Source: Undaria pinnatifida (lineage: Eukaryota > Sar > Phaeophyceae > Laminariales > Alariaceae). From it: a stretch of DNA of 64,000 nt. The stretch covers positions 6,751,014 through 6,815,013 of the forward strand of contig JABAKD010000026.1 of NCBI GenBank assembly GCA_012845835.1, read 5' to 3'. Below, piece after piece: positions 22,835-50,124 of this stretch; within the stretch, counting starts at the first letter, position 1; each line of letters starts with the position of its first letter. The notes under the pieces are model-generated. The model had not been told where the DNA came from and ran no database searches. It saw only the letters and a list, made by a program, of their open reading frames with translations. Position numbers and translations under genes: made by a program.

Positions 22835-25633
22835 TCAATCAGGGAAAACGAGGACCGGCGGGGTCGTGAGCTCCGCCAAGATTTCTCTCACCAACTTCTC
22901 CATATCAGGCGTGAAGACAAACTTTACCCCCTTCCGAAGGAGTGCGTTAATAGGACGAAGTCTCTTCGATAAGTCGGGCAAAAATTTGCGGTAATAGTTG
23001 ATACCACCCATGAGTGCGCGCACCTGCTTAACGTCAGTGGGCATCGGCATATTGGTCAATGCCGACACTTTTTCCGAATTTGGGCGTAGGCCTGCTGGAG
23101 AAATGGAGTGGCCTAGAAAGTTCGCATCGGTAGCGCCCAAACGCGCCTTCGAGGGGGAAAGCTTGAGATTGTGCTTTCGAAGGCGTTCGAAGAGAGAGCG
23201 AATCGTCCGAACATGCGTTACCGGGTCGGAGTCGAACACGATGACATCGTCGAGGTAAGCTGCCACCTGTGTCAAACCCTTGATCACCTCATTGATAACC
23301 TTGACGAACCACCCAGGCGAGGCGCTGCTGCCCTGGGGCATAACGAGCCACTCATAAAGGCCCGTGGGTGTGCAGAACGCTGTAAGGGGAACTGTGTCCT
23401 TGTGTGCCGTTATCTGGTGGAACGAGGAAACCAAGTCGAACAGGGAAAACAACCGACCTGAGCCCAAGGAGTCCAGGAGCTGGTCCACGCGCGGAATCGG
23501 CAGTTGACTGAGCTTGCTAATTTGGTTGAGCTTCTTGTAGTTCACCGTGATCCTCACACCGCCAGATTTCTTCGGGATGACCACCAGCGGGCTCGAGTAC
23601 GGTGAGGTCGAGTGCTGAATCAGCCCAGCCGCGAGGTACTGGTTAAGGGTCGCGTCCACTTCTCTGGCCAGTATAGGGTTTATGCGATGGGGCCGTGAAG
23701 TGACCGGAGCGCTGCCCTCCGGAACCGAGATTTCAAGGGGCATTAGGGAGCATGACCCAAAATCCGTCTTCGAGGTGGAGAACACGTCAGAAAAGTCGCA
23801 GAGCACATCCCCCAGTTGCTCAATGGTCGGGGGGTCCCAACCAGGGTCGTGTAAGTCGAACGCAATCTCCCGCAGGTGCGGTGGGAGTCGGGCCCAGACG
23901 CGTAGAAATGCAGAACGTTGGACCGGGTTCAAACGTTCCATAAGCGTCTGCGAGGGCGACGGTACGGCGGGAACTATCTCCTCCGCGCCGGTCGGGCTCG
24001 CGACCGCAGAGACCTGGCTGTCCGAAGTCTGGCCAGGGTGGGGACCCGCAGCCTCGATAGGGTGTTGCAAGGCACCCAGCGGGATGCGCAAAAGTGGGGC
24101 GTCGGCGACCCCGATAAGGTCGCCTAGCTCGAGGTCCGCGACACCTATGACGGGAAGCATCTGTCGTCCTGAAGCAACAAAGTGTTTCTGTCCCGAAAGA
24201 ACATCCGGCTGCGGCAGTATGTCGACAAGATAGTGTCCTGTGAGCGCCGGAAAGCCGTTACTGCGCACCAAGTTGACCTCGAGCAGTTGGGGCTCGTCCG
24301 ACAAAGTGACGCCTGTAGAGCCATCATAGCGAAGGTGGAAAGCACCGTTCGATGCTGCGGGGTCGACGGCATAAGCCGCTACGCCTGCTGTGGCGTGGTG
24401 GGTCAACGTCAGCTCGCCCAAAACCCGATTATCGAGAGGACGAGGGGGCAGGGTGCGGTACGAACGGGTGTTGAAGCGCATCCAACTGTCGCGGCCCAGC
24501 AAGACAGCGTGCTGCATGACCGAAGGAGGGACCACGCATGCCCACACCGCGAGAGAGCATGTTGGTTCTTTTTTGAGGAAGAATTTAACGCTCAGACGGA
24601 TGTGGGTCGCGGTCCGTAAAGGGGCGGATTCGCCAAAGCCACCCCAGGAGCGAGGGCTGCTAGGCCGCTCGCACGTCGATGAGGCGGCGCCTACCGATAG
24701 CATACGATCCAACACGTCACGACGGATGAAGGTTTGGGGGGAGCCAGTGTCAAGCAGCGCTGTACATATGTAGGGCGCAATAGCGTCCCCTCCGCTATGT
24801 ATTGCAATATCGGTAGTGAAAGAATCGTCGTCCAGCGTCACGGTACCCCCAACGAGGCAGGGGCCATGTTCTGGCAGTGCGCGGTCTGAGGCGCCGCGAG
24901 AAGCTACCGCCAAAACCTCCGGGCTTTGATCGGCGGGTGTACCCGAAAAATAGGCCGAAGGAGGGCCTTGGGCAGCGCCGACCGCGGTCCCCAAGCGCGA
25001 CTGCTGAGCGGACGAAATTTCATGGATTCCAGCATTCCCGGTGGGCCTGCGGAATCGACGAGGGGAGGCCGGGTGTGGCGATCCGTCCTCGCAGTCGCGA
25101 ATTGCTTCGCGAACGGCAGAGAGTGCCTCACCGAGCAAATTTTTTCCTCTCCATTTGTGTGGATCCTTGGCGTGGGGGTCGTCCGCCCGGAGACCAATAC
25201 CCCACACAGTGTCTAGAGGACTGGCCTCTGCCAGAAATTTGTTGCCAGTGCTCAAAAGGTGATTTTTCATGGCTGGGTTCTGCGTAAATTTGGCATAGTT
25301 GCCAGATAACACGGCATTTTGCTTCTCCCTGTCCCAAACGGCGGCGTCAAAATTGCGCACACCTCGACCGACGCGTTTGTGTGTGCTGGGGTCAGACGAT
25401 GACATGATGAGCTCCACTGCGCGATGGTCTTTAAAAAGCCGAGCCTTTTCAGCCATCATAAACTGCTCCGCGCAAGAATATTAGACGTCGTCGACGACAA
25501 ACGACGAAGGAGACCACTGCGAGAAAAAGGACGGCGGTTGCCAGAACAACACTACTTTGTCTGTAGAGTATTCGAGGGAAGGGTCAAAATCCGTGTTGAA
25601 ATTTGGGCCTGCAATGTCCCCGTCCAGGAACAT
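22835..25633 (-). pseudogene. Gypsy NADAR-protease-reverse transcriptase polyprotein
   Basis: The frame starts at an ATG at 25633 and contains an in-frame TAA at 25481-25483. After that it is open for 874 codons from the ATG at 25459. Counting from that second ATG, NADAR sequence ends near residue 125. An aspartic protease follows with LLDTGSPQTF (237-240) and AVLLGRDSW. Reverse transcriptase covers about 560-870 with SPYSSPLVVIPKK, RITVNYKKLN, LFDLVSSFHQI and YLDD at 735-738. A TGA at 22835-22837 replaces what is probably Trp in a P-D-W context, and similarity to RNase H follows. No Gag or CCHC knuckle was recognised upstream. Confidence 0.93.
25085..25579 (-). other. NADAR (YbiA/DUF1768) domain inside the Gypsy ORF
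   Basis: The whole fold can be followed. VLFWQPPSFFSQWSPS and FVVDDV form the N-terminal part, then the TAA, then YSCAEQFMMAEKARLF, VGRGVRNFDAAVWD, NYAKFTQNP and SPLDTVWGIGL. WRGKNLLGEAL closes the domain. These are the signature blocks of NADAR proteins. Known members are N-glycosidases acting on riboflavin-pathway intermediates or removing ADP-ribose from guanine in DNA. Apart from the stop, the conserved positions are kept. It sits at the very N-terminus of the polyprotein, directly before the protease. Confidence 0.92.
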
Positions 25634-26015
25634 CAGGCCTCGGGAGCACGACGCGAATACGAACCCGTGGTATTTCGCCTCGGGTCTTTTTTCGCTCGTT
25701 GGCGGAAAAGCGCGAGAATACGCTCTAACTGCGCCCAAAAAATGGCCAAAACCGACGGTGCCAACCCGTCGGTAGCCTCGTTGGACATTTGTGGGTCTGC
25801 AATGTCCCCTGCTGGGAACACCAGTCCTCGGCTCTTTGGGCCTGTAATGTCCCCTTGCGGGAGCACCAGGCCTCGGGAGCAAGATGCGAGTCCGAACCCG
25901 GGGTTTTTCGCCTCGGGTCCTCCTCATTCGCTGGCGGAAACTCGTAAGAAGCCGCCCTCATTGCATCCGAAAAAGAGTCCAACACCGACGGATTGGAAAC
26001 CCATTGTGATTTCAC
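25634..26015 (-). repeat. Duplicated leader segment before the NADAR ORF
   Basis: Two diverged copies of about 150-190 bp lie between the primer site and the NADAR ORF. Each has a D-P-R-R...T-x-G stretch followed by a GCTCCCGAGGCCTGG-type block and a G-D-I-[TA]-G-P coding signature. The frame changes at the same place in each copy. It could be an untranslated leader or the remnant of a short Gag. Confidence 0.65.
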
Positions 26016-26017
26016 GC

Positions 26018-26045
26018 GCAGGTTCGTGTCCTGCCGACGACGCCA
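26018..26045 (-). other. tRNA primer-binding site of Gypsy element
   Basis: On the + strand these 28 bases read as a tRNA 3' end: a T stem-loop GCAGG, TTCGTGT, CCTGC, then CGACGACG and CCA. The CCA lies two bases from the 5' LTR. On the - strand the site starts TGGCGTCGTCGGCA. The match covers the acceptor strand, CCA and the whole T arm. The isotype is unknown. Confidence 0.88.
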
Positions 26046-26047
26046 CT

Positions 26048-26316
26048 TGTTAAATTAAAGGTCGGGGACACAGAGTGCCCCCTTCAGGTCTGCCAATTGA
26101 GCAGGTCTTCGGAGAGTACTCACTTTCGTTCCTTCGTAGAGATGTAGCTTTATTCGTTTCCACCAGAGCCTGGGATAGCTTCTGAGATCGGAGGCGCGTG
26201 CCTCCGATCTAATTCCTAACTTCCCCGAATATAAACCGCCAACCTTATCATACGAAACCCATCCAAATGATCTCAAATTCGGATACCTACAGGCCTTTCG
26301 AGGCCGTATCTTAACA
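26048..26316 (-). repeat. 5' LTR of Gypsy element
   Basis: This is the partner of 18222-18490, directly followed by GGAG, the right-hand target duplication. Confidence 0.95.
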
Positions 26317-26322
26317 GGAGAG

Positions 26323-26406
26323 TGTTATGAGGCTTAGTTTGGGTAAGCTATTGGTTAACCGTTTGCAAGTGGTCACACGGACTAATGTCCCACAAATTCC
26401 TTAACA
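26323..26406 (+). repeat. Right LTR of TRIM-like element
   Basis: This 84-bp LTR starts TGTTATGAGG and ends CCTTAACA. It is preceded by purine-rich GGAGAG. Confidence 0.82.
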
Positions 26407-26744
26407 TGCATGCATTTACATATCTGGTATGCTACCCATGAAACAGTCCACTCTCATGAAGAGCCTGCCTGGGAACTATAATATTAATCGAAATAGTGAG
26501 CAGTTTCACAGAGGACACATCTCGTATCGTATGACTTTCCTGAACTGCATGCCGACTATTAATAGATTTATTTCATCAATAATATTAACGAGGATTTGAA
26601 ACCCAGGGAGTGCAGCTCCCGAGGATCCTCTCCCTAATTGGGCAGCACACGTACAGCAGCAAATAGGCGCACGCGAGAGGAAGTAGACGGCAAACACAAA
26701 TACCAAGACGTTTGAGGGCACGAATGTACATTATTTGAGTTTTA
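26407..26744. other. No gene recognised
   Basis: This is a short AT-richer stretch between the TRIM-like element and the CCRCGG satellite. A tRNA-like segment near 26590-26630 was examined and rejected. Confidence 0.5.
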
Positions 26745-28140
26745 GCGGAGGTCCGCGGCAATGACCGCGGAACTCCGTGGACTTCCGTGGATGTTGCCAC
26801 GGGCTACCGTGGGAACTCGCGGGTTTCCACGGCAAGTGCCACGGCTCATGGCACTTCCACGGACACTGCCACGGTTGTGGCCAAAGCACGTGCCGCGATT
26901 CTGCCCGTGGCAAACTCCGTCGTACCAACCATGGTAGCCCACTGAAGTCCGCGGCAATTGCCACGGAAGTTTCCGCGGAAACTGCGGTGGCAACTTTCAC
27001 GGCCATCCGCGGTTATTGCCACGGCAACGCGACAATCACGGCGGAAGTCCGCGGAAATCCGCGGCAATTGCCACGGCAGTGTCCGCGGACGTCCAACCGA
27101 AGCAATTTCCACGGCCATCCGTGGTCGTCTGCGGCCAATGCGACGGCAATCCTATGATACGCGGCAAATACCACGGAAGTCCGCCGCTATTGCCACAGCA
27201 CGTACCGCGTTTAGTTTCCACGAACGTCCAACCAAAGCAACTTCCACGGCCATCCGTGGCCGTCGGCGGCTATTGCCGCGGCAATCCTCCGATACGCGGC
27301 GATTACCACGGAAGTCCGCGGCTATTGCCACAGCACGTGCCGCGGTTCTGTCCGCGGCAAACTCCGTCGTGCCAACCATGCCCACGGAAGTCCGCGGCAA
27401 TAGCAACGGCAGTTTCCGCGGAAACTACGTACGGAAGTCCGGTAAGACGCTCCAGTGATACCAATTATTTGTTTTCCAACCATTTTACCTCAGTGATGTC
27501 ATTAGGGGGCACGTCGATCGCTACTATAGTATTTCGTATGGGTTAGTTTCATTGTTTTGACAAAAAAAATAATAGTGTGTAAGACACCCGAAGTCCGCGG
27601 AAGTCCGCGGCAATTGCCACGGCAGTTTCCGCGGACGTCCAACCGCATCAGTTTCCACAGCCATCTGCGGCCGTCCGCGGGGGTGGCCGTGAGTCTTGCC
27701 GTGGGTGTCCGCGGGGGTGGCCGTGGGTCTTGCCGTGGGTTTTTCCGTAGACCTATCCATGGATGTCCGCCGACGTTTCCGTGGACAAGTTCGCGGGTGT
27801 TTCCGTGGGCGTGTCCGTGGGTGTGTCCGTGGGCATTGCCGTGGGTGCTTCCGTGAACGTTTCCGTGGGTCACCGCGGCTTGCCGTGGTATGCCGTGGGT
27901 GCTGCCGTGTAGATTGCCGTGTAGATTGCCGTGTAGATTGTCGTGGAAATTGCCATGGCTAGTGCCATGGGCCTCCACGGTGTTCCGCTACTTGCCGCGG
28001 CATTCCGTGGAAGCCCGTGGAATGTCCTTGGAAGCCCGTGGAAGGTCCGCGGTAGCCCGTGCAGTGTCCGCGGTTGACCGTGGCACGCCGTGGACATGGC
28101 CGTAGAATGCCGTGGAGGTCCGTGGACACTGCCACGGTGC
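26745..28140. repeat. CCRCGG palindromic satellite with higher-order units
   Basis: Dozens of CCGCGG, CCACGG and CCGTGG hexamers are spaced mostly 10 or 12 bp apart, joined by CAATTG-, AAGTTT- or CAGTGT-like hexamers. CCACGG dominates to about 27440 and CCGTGG from about 27590, so the halves look inverted around a non-repeat core of about 150 bp. Higher-order units of roughly 135 bp recur within the left half (GATACGCGGC near 27156 and 27290). A longer block (GCAAACTCCGTCGT) recurs near 26909 and 27357. ORFs in all frames are by-products of the period. Confidence 0.85.
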
Positions 28141-29221
28141 TCTGCCAAAAAGACAAGATTATGGACGTCCCTCGTGTTATGTCAATCCGTGAAGAGTTCG
28201 TAGAGGGAGGTCGATTTGAGTGGGTGTTGCGTGATATTGGTTTGGCCTATAACAATGCAGTTATAAGGAAATTTCCCAGAGACATGCCCCTCCAAAGGAA
28301 GACCGCCTCTCATTTCAGTTTTCTATGTATTTGATTCTCGTCCGTTTTTGTTCTGGGATGTTTCGTGTTCAGCCCGTTTGACATTCAATCAACAAGTTGT
28401 CTCTGGTATATTTGCGACCCATTATCTGCCTCGTAGGCTGCCCCTCTCTAGGATGAAGAACCAGTACGTACAATGGGAGCGCTAAGTCATTGCTGTAGGT
28501 AGAAAAAACGGTTTTACGTGAAAGCAACAACATCTACTACGACCACAGCAACAACGTTAACATACTTGACGTTTGCAGCACATCGCGTGGTGCAAAATAC
28601 AAGCTTTCCATATCGTGTTGGCTTCACCATGATTGTGCCTGCCTGGCGGCAAATATTACGAGGCGCGCGCAGGGGAGATATTCAACAAAATCAATGTCGC
28701 ATTGCCCTCAATGCAATCTTGTCGAGCACGCACGGACAAACACCGCGCGTGTAGTACACCGGCACGAAAACGTGCTGTCAGAGAAATAGTTGTAAAATGT
28801 TGAAGTGCTGCCGTCTCTTCATTTCATGAACAGCCTAGATTGATCATCACCGTAGACGCCGCGAGCCACGTCAGACCCCTCGATTTAACAAACACCCATC
28901 CATACCAATACAGCAGTTACCGCATACCCGACACAGTGCTGAGCGTCGGAAACAGCCCAAAAATAAAATCACGACATAAAACAAAAACTTGCAAATATAT
29001 GAGATTCGACGAAATCCTTGATCTCACTACTAAAATGTTTTCAACTTTCATGAAAAACACAACCTTCATTGACCATGCCACCCCGCCCCCAGCATCCCCA
29101 ATCAAAACCCCAACCACCCATGAGAGCATATTAACGTAGACTGCAAATGTTGCACAACAAATGCTACACCCGAATTTAGTCTTATGTTCACCACACCCAG
29201 CGTTGGGCGGTACGGTAGCTA
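28141..29221. other. No gene recognised (3' flank of IleRS gene)
   Basis: No conserved ORF, LTR or RNA gene was seen. The 3' untranslated region and polyadenylation site of the leftward-reading synthetase gene should lie at the right end. Confidence 0.5.
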
Positions 29222-46855
<17,634 letters not shown>

Positions 46856-48314
46856 GGACAACAAAGTGGGAGAAAGTGAGTTTGGTCGCTGGGGACAAAC
46901 GGGGAGTAATCCCTACCAGCGAATAATTTTATGTTATCACAAAAACTCCTGGTAGGACGAGAATTTGAGAGATCGCCGTTCTGTTTCGGGCGCACACATC
47001 TATCTAGGAGATGCCAGCTATGATGAAAGCACGGAGGACCATCGCCATGCCCGACGATGAGGGAGACGATGGGGTGGCGGTTCCCACGTGGATTATGGGC
47101 ATTCCATACACAGGTGGGGGGGCAGTGGGGAGGGAAAACCAGGCGGACCGCAGTATATATTTTTTCCGCTTTGAATCAAATTTAGAAATTTAGCCTTCAA
47201 CCCCTCTTCTTACGCTGTGTACGCACAGCGGCAGCGTACGTACCAGTTCGTACAGAGAGAGAAATATCTAGTTGCTGTAGGTGGCTGCTATGAGCCGCAC
47301 TAGTTGTACTGCAGTACTTCGCTGTGATCCTACTTCTTTCTTCGTCCTTGATGTATCATAGGTCATGGGAAGGATCGCATTGAGAAGGCAGTGTCCGTCA
47401 TAGCGAAGAACCGTGCGCCTTTTTTGCTAAGTTTCCCGCTTGGATAATACCTGCTATACCCAGCGCAGTATAATTATACCCCGAGATAATCGCTCGAACG
47501 CTCTCACGTCTCGAGAGCTGGAAGGCAGCAGGCTGCAGGCGGTGCCTTGTTGTCTGTTGCGCTGCCGTAGGAGGGACCCATCTTATCATTTGGTATTCGT
47601 TGTGGTAAAGTAGTAGCATGGCACGGCGCGGTTTGGTTATGTTTCCTCTCAGAAAAATTGGACCAGAGGAACGGTACAAAAAACAGCAGAAAGTATATCG
47701 TAGTCTCGTCGTATGTATCATGCCTCATGTCCCTCGTTGCCCTGCAAGATGTCGAACGTACCTTGGGTTGCGCTGGTTACCGTGCATCAATATGCAGAGA
47801 CGATTCCACGTCTACGGCAACAGTCTAGAGGAATACTATGGAGTACAGGAGGATAACCCTCGAAGAAGACCGCCCTTACTATACTGCTATTGTGCGTACG
47901 AAATACTGCTGTTCTTGTAGAGGGAGCCAGGGCGCGAACTTCAACAAAACTTTGAATCCTTTGGAATTTGGAAATCAATATGTTTTCTGCGTACGCTGGG
48001 ATTGCCGGTAGGGCCAGCTCGCGCTGTCGCTACCACCTACCACGGGAACTGAAGGATACGCCCGCTAGCGCCGGATTGCGAATACATTTGAGTGAAATTG
48101 ACAAACGGCGTGTATGGAAATACGTAGGAAGTGTAGTGAGCTTAAGCCCCATCTGCGGGAGGATAAAACAGACAAAACATTAAATGCGAGTACTGTACAT
48201 TGACGGGCTGGGTTGCCCTTCGGCGACATGCTCACCCCGCGGCTGTGATGTTGTATGATATGATACCAGATATGAAGTATGCACATACCAGCTACGCGAT
48301 TACCAGGTATCTGC
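46856..48314. other. Intergenic, upstream of IleRS gene
   Basis: This should contain the promoter of the leftward synthetase gene near 46860-47000. No clear TATA box or conserved ORF was seen. Short TACGTAC words recur. Confidence 0.5.
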
Positions 48315-48318
48315 GGAG

Positions 48319-48445
48319 TACGAAGGGGCCAGACACAACCTGCTGCTGCAGAGGAAGCATTTCCTGCAGATAGTCATTGTCGGGAGTATACTTCGATGTA
48401 TGCATAGTGCAGCAATACTTGTAGTACAGCAGCATTGTTGTTGTT
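48319..48445 (+). repeat. Dispersed direct repeat, copy 1 (about 127 bp)
   Basis: A stretch from TACGAAGGGGCCAGACAC to a CAGCAGCATTGTTG end. A copy about 90% alike lies at 50260-50386 in the same orientation. The class is unknown. Confidence 0.85.
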
Positions 48446-48774
48446 CTCACATTAACTCGCATAATCGAGTCCGTGGTCACAGGACAGGCTCCAGTCACTC
48501 TGGAGCTGAGGAATACCCCAGGGAAAAAAACACACACCAAAGGTGGTACACGCATATATCACGGCTGACGCGATTCAGGACTCCACCAGAAACATATAAA
48601 AGTGAAATCGGGAGTCAGCCTACGATGTGCCAGGTCCATACTGGTGCATACGTCTCACTACTCGCACCTGGAAAAACCGACTATACCGCTTGCCACCCAA
48701 GAAAGACTACCACGTATATATTGCACGTAGTACCTATCACGACGCATACGCACGACAGACGCAAGTCAATTGGA

Positions 48775-48942
48775 AAAAAGAAACAAAGAAAAGAAAATAA
48801 GAGAAGGTAAAGGAAAGGAAAGGAAAGAAAAGACAAGGAAGCGAAAAAACGAAAAGGGAAGGGAAAGAAAAGAAAAGACAAGAAAAGCAAGAAAAGACAA
48901 GACAAGAAGAGGAAGCAAGGAAAGGAAAAGAGAAAAAAATGT
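48775..48942 (+). repeat. GAAAG polypurine tract
   Basis: About 165 bp consists almost only of A and G (GAAAGG, GAAAAGAC units). It has triplex-forming composition. The protein-like ORFs over it are composition artefacts. Confidence 0.9.
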
Positions 48943-49140
48943 CAAGCTAGCAGACCCTAGGAACTGACTAAAGACGGCATTGGGCTCATCGAGGGTATCA
49001 AGTGCGTCATCAATGGCACTGGGGAGAGAACGCAACATGGCGATGAAGTCAGGGCGGTCTTTTCTTGTGACGGCCATTGGAAGGCCCACAAATTTCAAGA
49101 CGATGATGGCCAGACCCAGACTTCAGTCTCTTGGGCATGA

Positions 49141-49410
49141 CGCCCCCCCTTCCCCCCTCCCGCCCCCCCCCCCCTCCCCCCTCCCCCCTCCCCCTCCCCC
49201 CTCCCCCCTCCCTCCCCCCCCCTCCCCCTTCTCCCCCTCCCCCATCTCCCCCTCCCCCCTCCCCCCCTCCCCCCTCCGCCCCCCCCTCTCCCCCCTCCCC
49301 CCCCTCCCCCCTCCGCCCCCCCCTCTCCCCCCTCCCCCCCTCCCCCCTCCCCCCCTCCCCCCCTCCCCCCCTCCCCCCCTCCCCCCCTCCCCCCCTCCCC
49401 CCTCCCCCCC
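49141..49410. repeat. CCCCCTC tract, about 270 bp
   Basis: Nearly uninterrupted C5-9 runs are separated by single T or TC. The other strand is G-rich with many G-quadruplex-capable runs. Glycine-glutamate or proline-serine ORFs over it are by-products. Confidence 0.95.
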
Positions 49411-49436
49411 GGCCGCTTAGAGATGCCGACGGTGGA

Positions 49437-50010
49437 TGGCGCTGCCGCAGCCTTTGCGCGTCGCTCTGCAGCTTTGTGTCTCTCCGTTTCATGCCAATTC
49501 CGCATGTACAACTCGGCTCCTTTCTCTACTCGTCGAAACCATCTGCCGGCCTTCTGAGCAGCCTTTCGCCACCCTTCGAATTTCATTCCAAAGACCGACA
49601 TATCCTCCGTCAGATGATCCATCCAGTCCTTCTCTTGCCCCCCTGAGTAGCCCTTACCCTCAACAAGCTCCCCAAACATCACCCTCTGTGGCAGACGTTC
49701 CTCCCCCATACGTACTACGAATCCCGCAAACAATATCCTCTGTTTGCGCACTATCGCTTCTGTGCTCTGGGAAGCTGTCTTGGCAAGCGCGTCGGCGTAC
49801 GATAGGGTGTGGTGGTCGCGCTTCCGTTTCCGCCATCCGAGGCATCGGAGGAGCATGGAGTGGTGATCCCGTCATAGCCTGTCATAGTCAGGCTTGTTCG
49901 GGCTCCACGTCATGCAACCGTAAAGCAGTGTCTCGACCGCCTAAGCAGTGTCTCGACCGCCTCAGCTTTCAGCAACCGCACCTTCAACCGTAAGCGCACA
50001 CCCGGGCGAT
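49437..50010 (-). pseudogene. Non-LTR retrotransposon RT C-terminal fragment
   Basis: The - strand sequence from about 50010 to 49437 encodes the C-terminal tail of a LINE-type reverse transcriptase. It has a GCMTWSPNKPDYDRL stretch, a CLGWRKRKRDH region and a basic block followed by ILFAGFVVRMGEERLP. MFGELVEGKGYSGGQEKDW and MKFEGWRKAAQKAGRW follow. These match the usual order of motifs after the LINE catalytic domain. A 20-bp duplication near 49922-49961 breaks the upstream frame. The catalytic domain is missing, as in a 5'-truncated insertion. A C-rich tract follows its 3' side. Confidence 0.8.
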
Positions 50011-50124
50011 CATAGATTTCCATCTTTTACCGCTGGAAGCACGCCCAGGCCCTTTGAAGACGCCGCAGTTATTTCAATGCTAAGGTCTCTGTCTGCGGTG
50101 ACAGCCCCGCCCGAGTACATACAG

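Larger units (their letters stand above)
18222..26316 (-). mobile_element. Full-length Gypsy chromovirus carrying a NADAR domain
   Basis: This 8095-bp LTR element on the - strand has two 269-bp LTRs (18222-18490 and 26048-26316) that differ at three positions by eye. It is flanked by a 4-bp duplication GGAG (18218-18221 and 26317-26320). The order is 5' LTR, a 28-bp tRNA primer site, a repeat-bearing leader, NADAR, aspartic protease, reverse transcriptase, RNase H, zinc-binding and core integrase, chromodomain, a non-coding tail and the 3' LTR. Three in-frame stops and one 4-bp deletion inactivate this copy. Near-identical LTRs with a broken frame suggest recent insertion of a defective copy, possibly mobilised in trans. 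Confidence 0.95.
17936..26406 (+). mobile_element. TRIM-like mini LTR element, split by Gypsy insertion
   Basis: The parts are an 84-bp left LTR (17936-18019), two spacer bases and a primer site TGGCGTCGTCGGCA (18022-18035). About 190 bp of non-coding interior follow, then a purine tract TTGGGGAG plus AG, and an 84-bp right LTR (26323-26406). A full Gypsy element with 4-bp duplication GGAG lies just before the right LTR. Without it the element is about 370 bp. The LTRs have TG...CA ends (first base C in the left copy). The outer flanks (CGTAT and TGCAT) match imperfectly. The class call is inference from structure. Confidence 0.78.

Noticed and set aside
26590-26632. tRNA-like sequence on the - strand (GGGAGCTGCACTCCC and a T-arm-like GGGTTTCAAATCC)
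   Set aside because: The anticodon loop lacks U33, the T arm has an extra base and no pairing acceptor stem exists.
26777-27962. Several long ORFs over the CCRCGG satellite (His-Gly-Cys-rich)
   Set aside because: They appear in all frames of both strands, as expected from a 12-bp period without stops. No domain is recognisable.
49049-49646. Pro/Ser-rich and Gly/Glu-rich ORFs over the C-rich tract
   Set aside because: Composition by-product. Only the part on the - strand upstream of the tract shows real similarity, to LINE RT.
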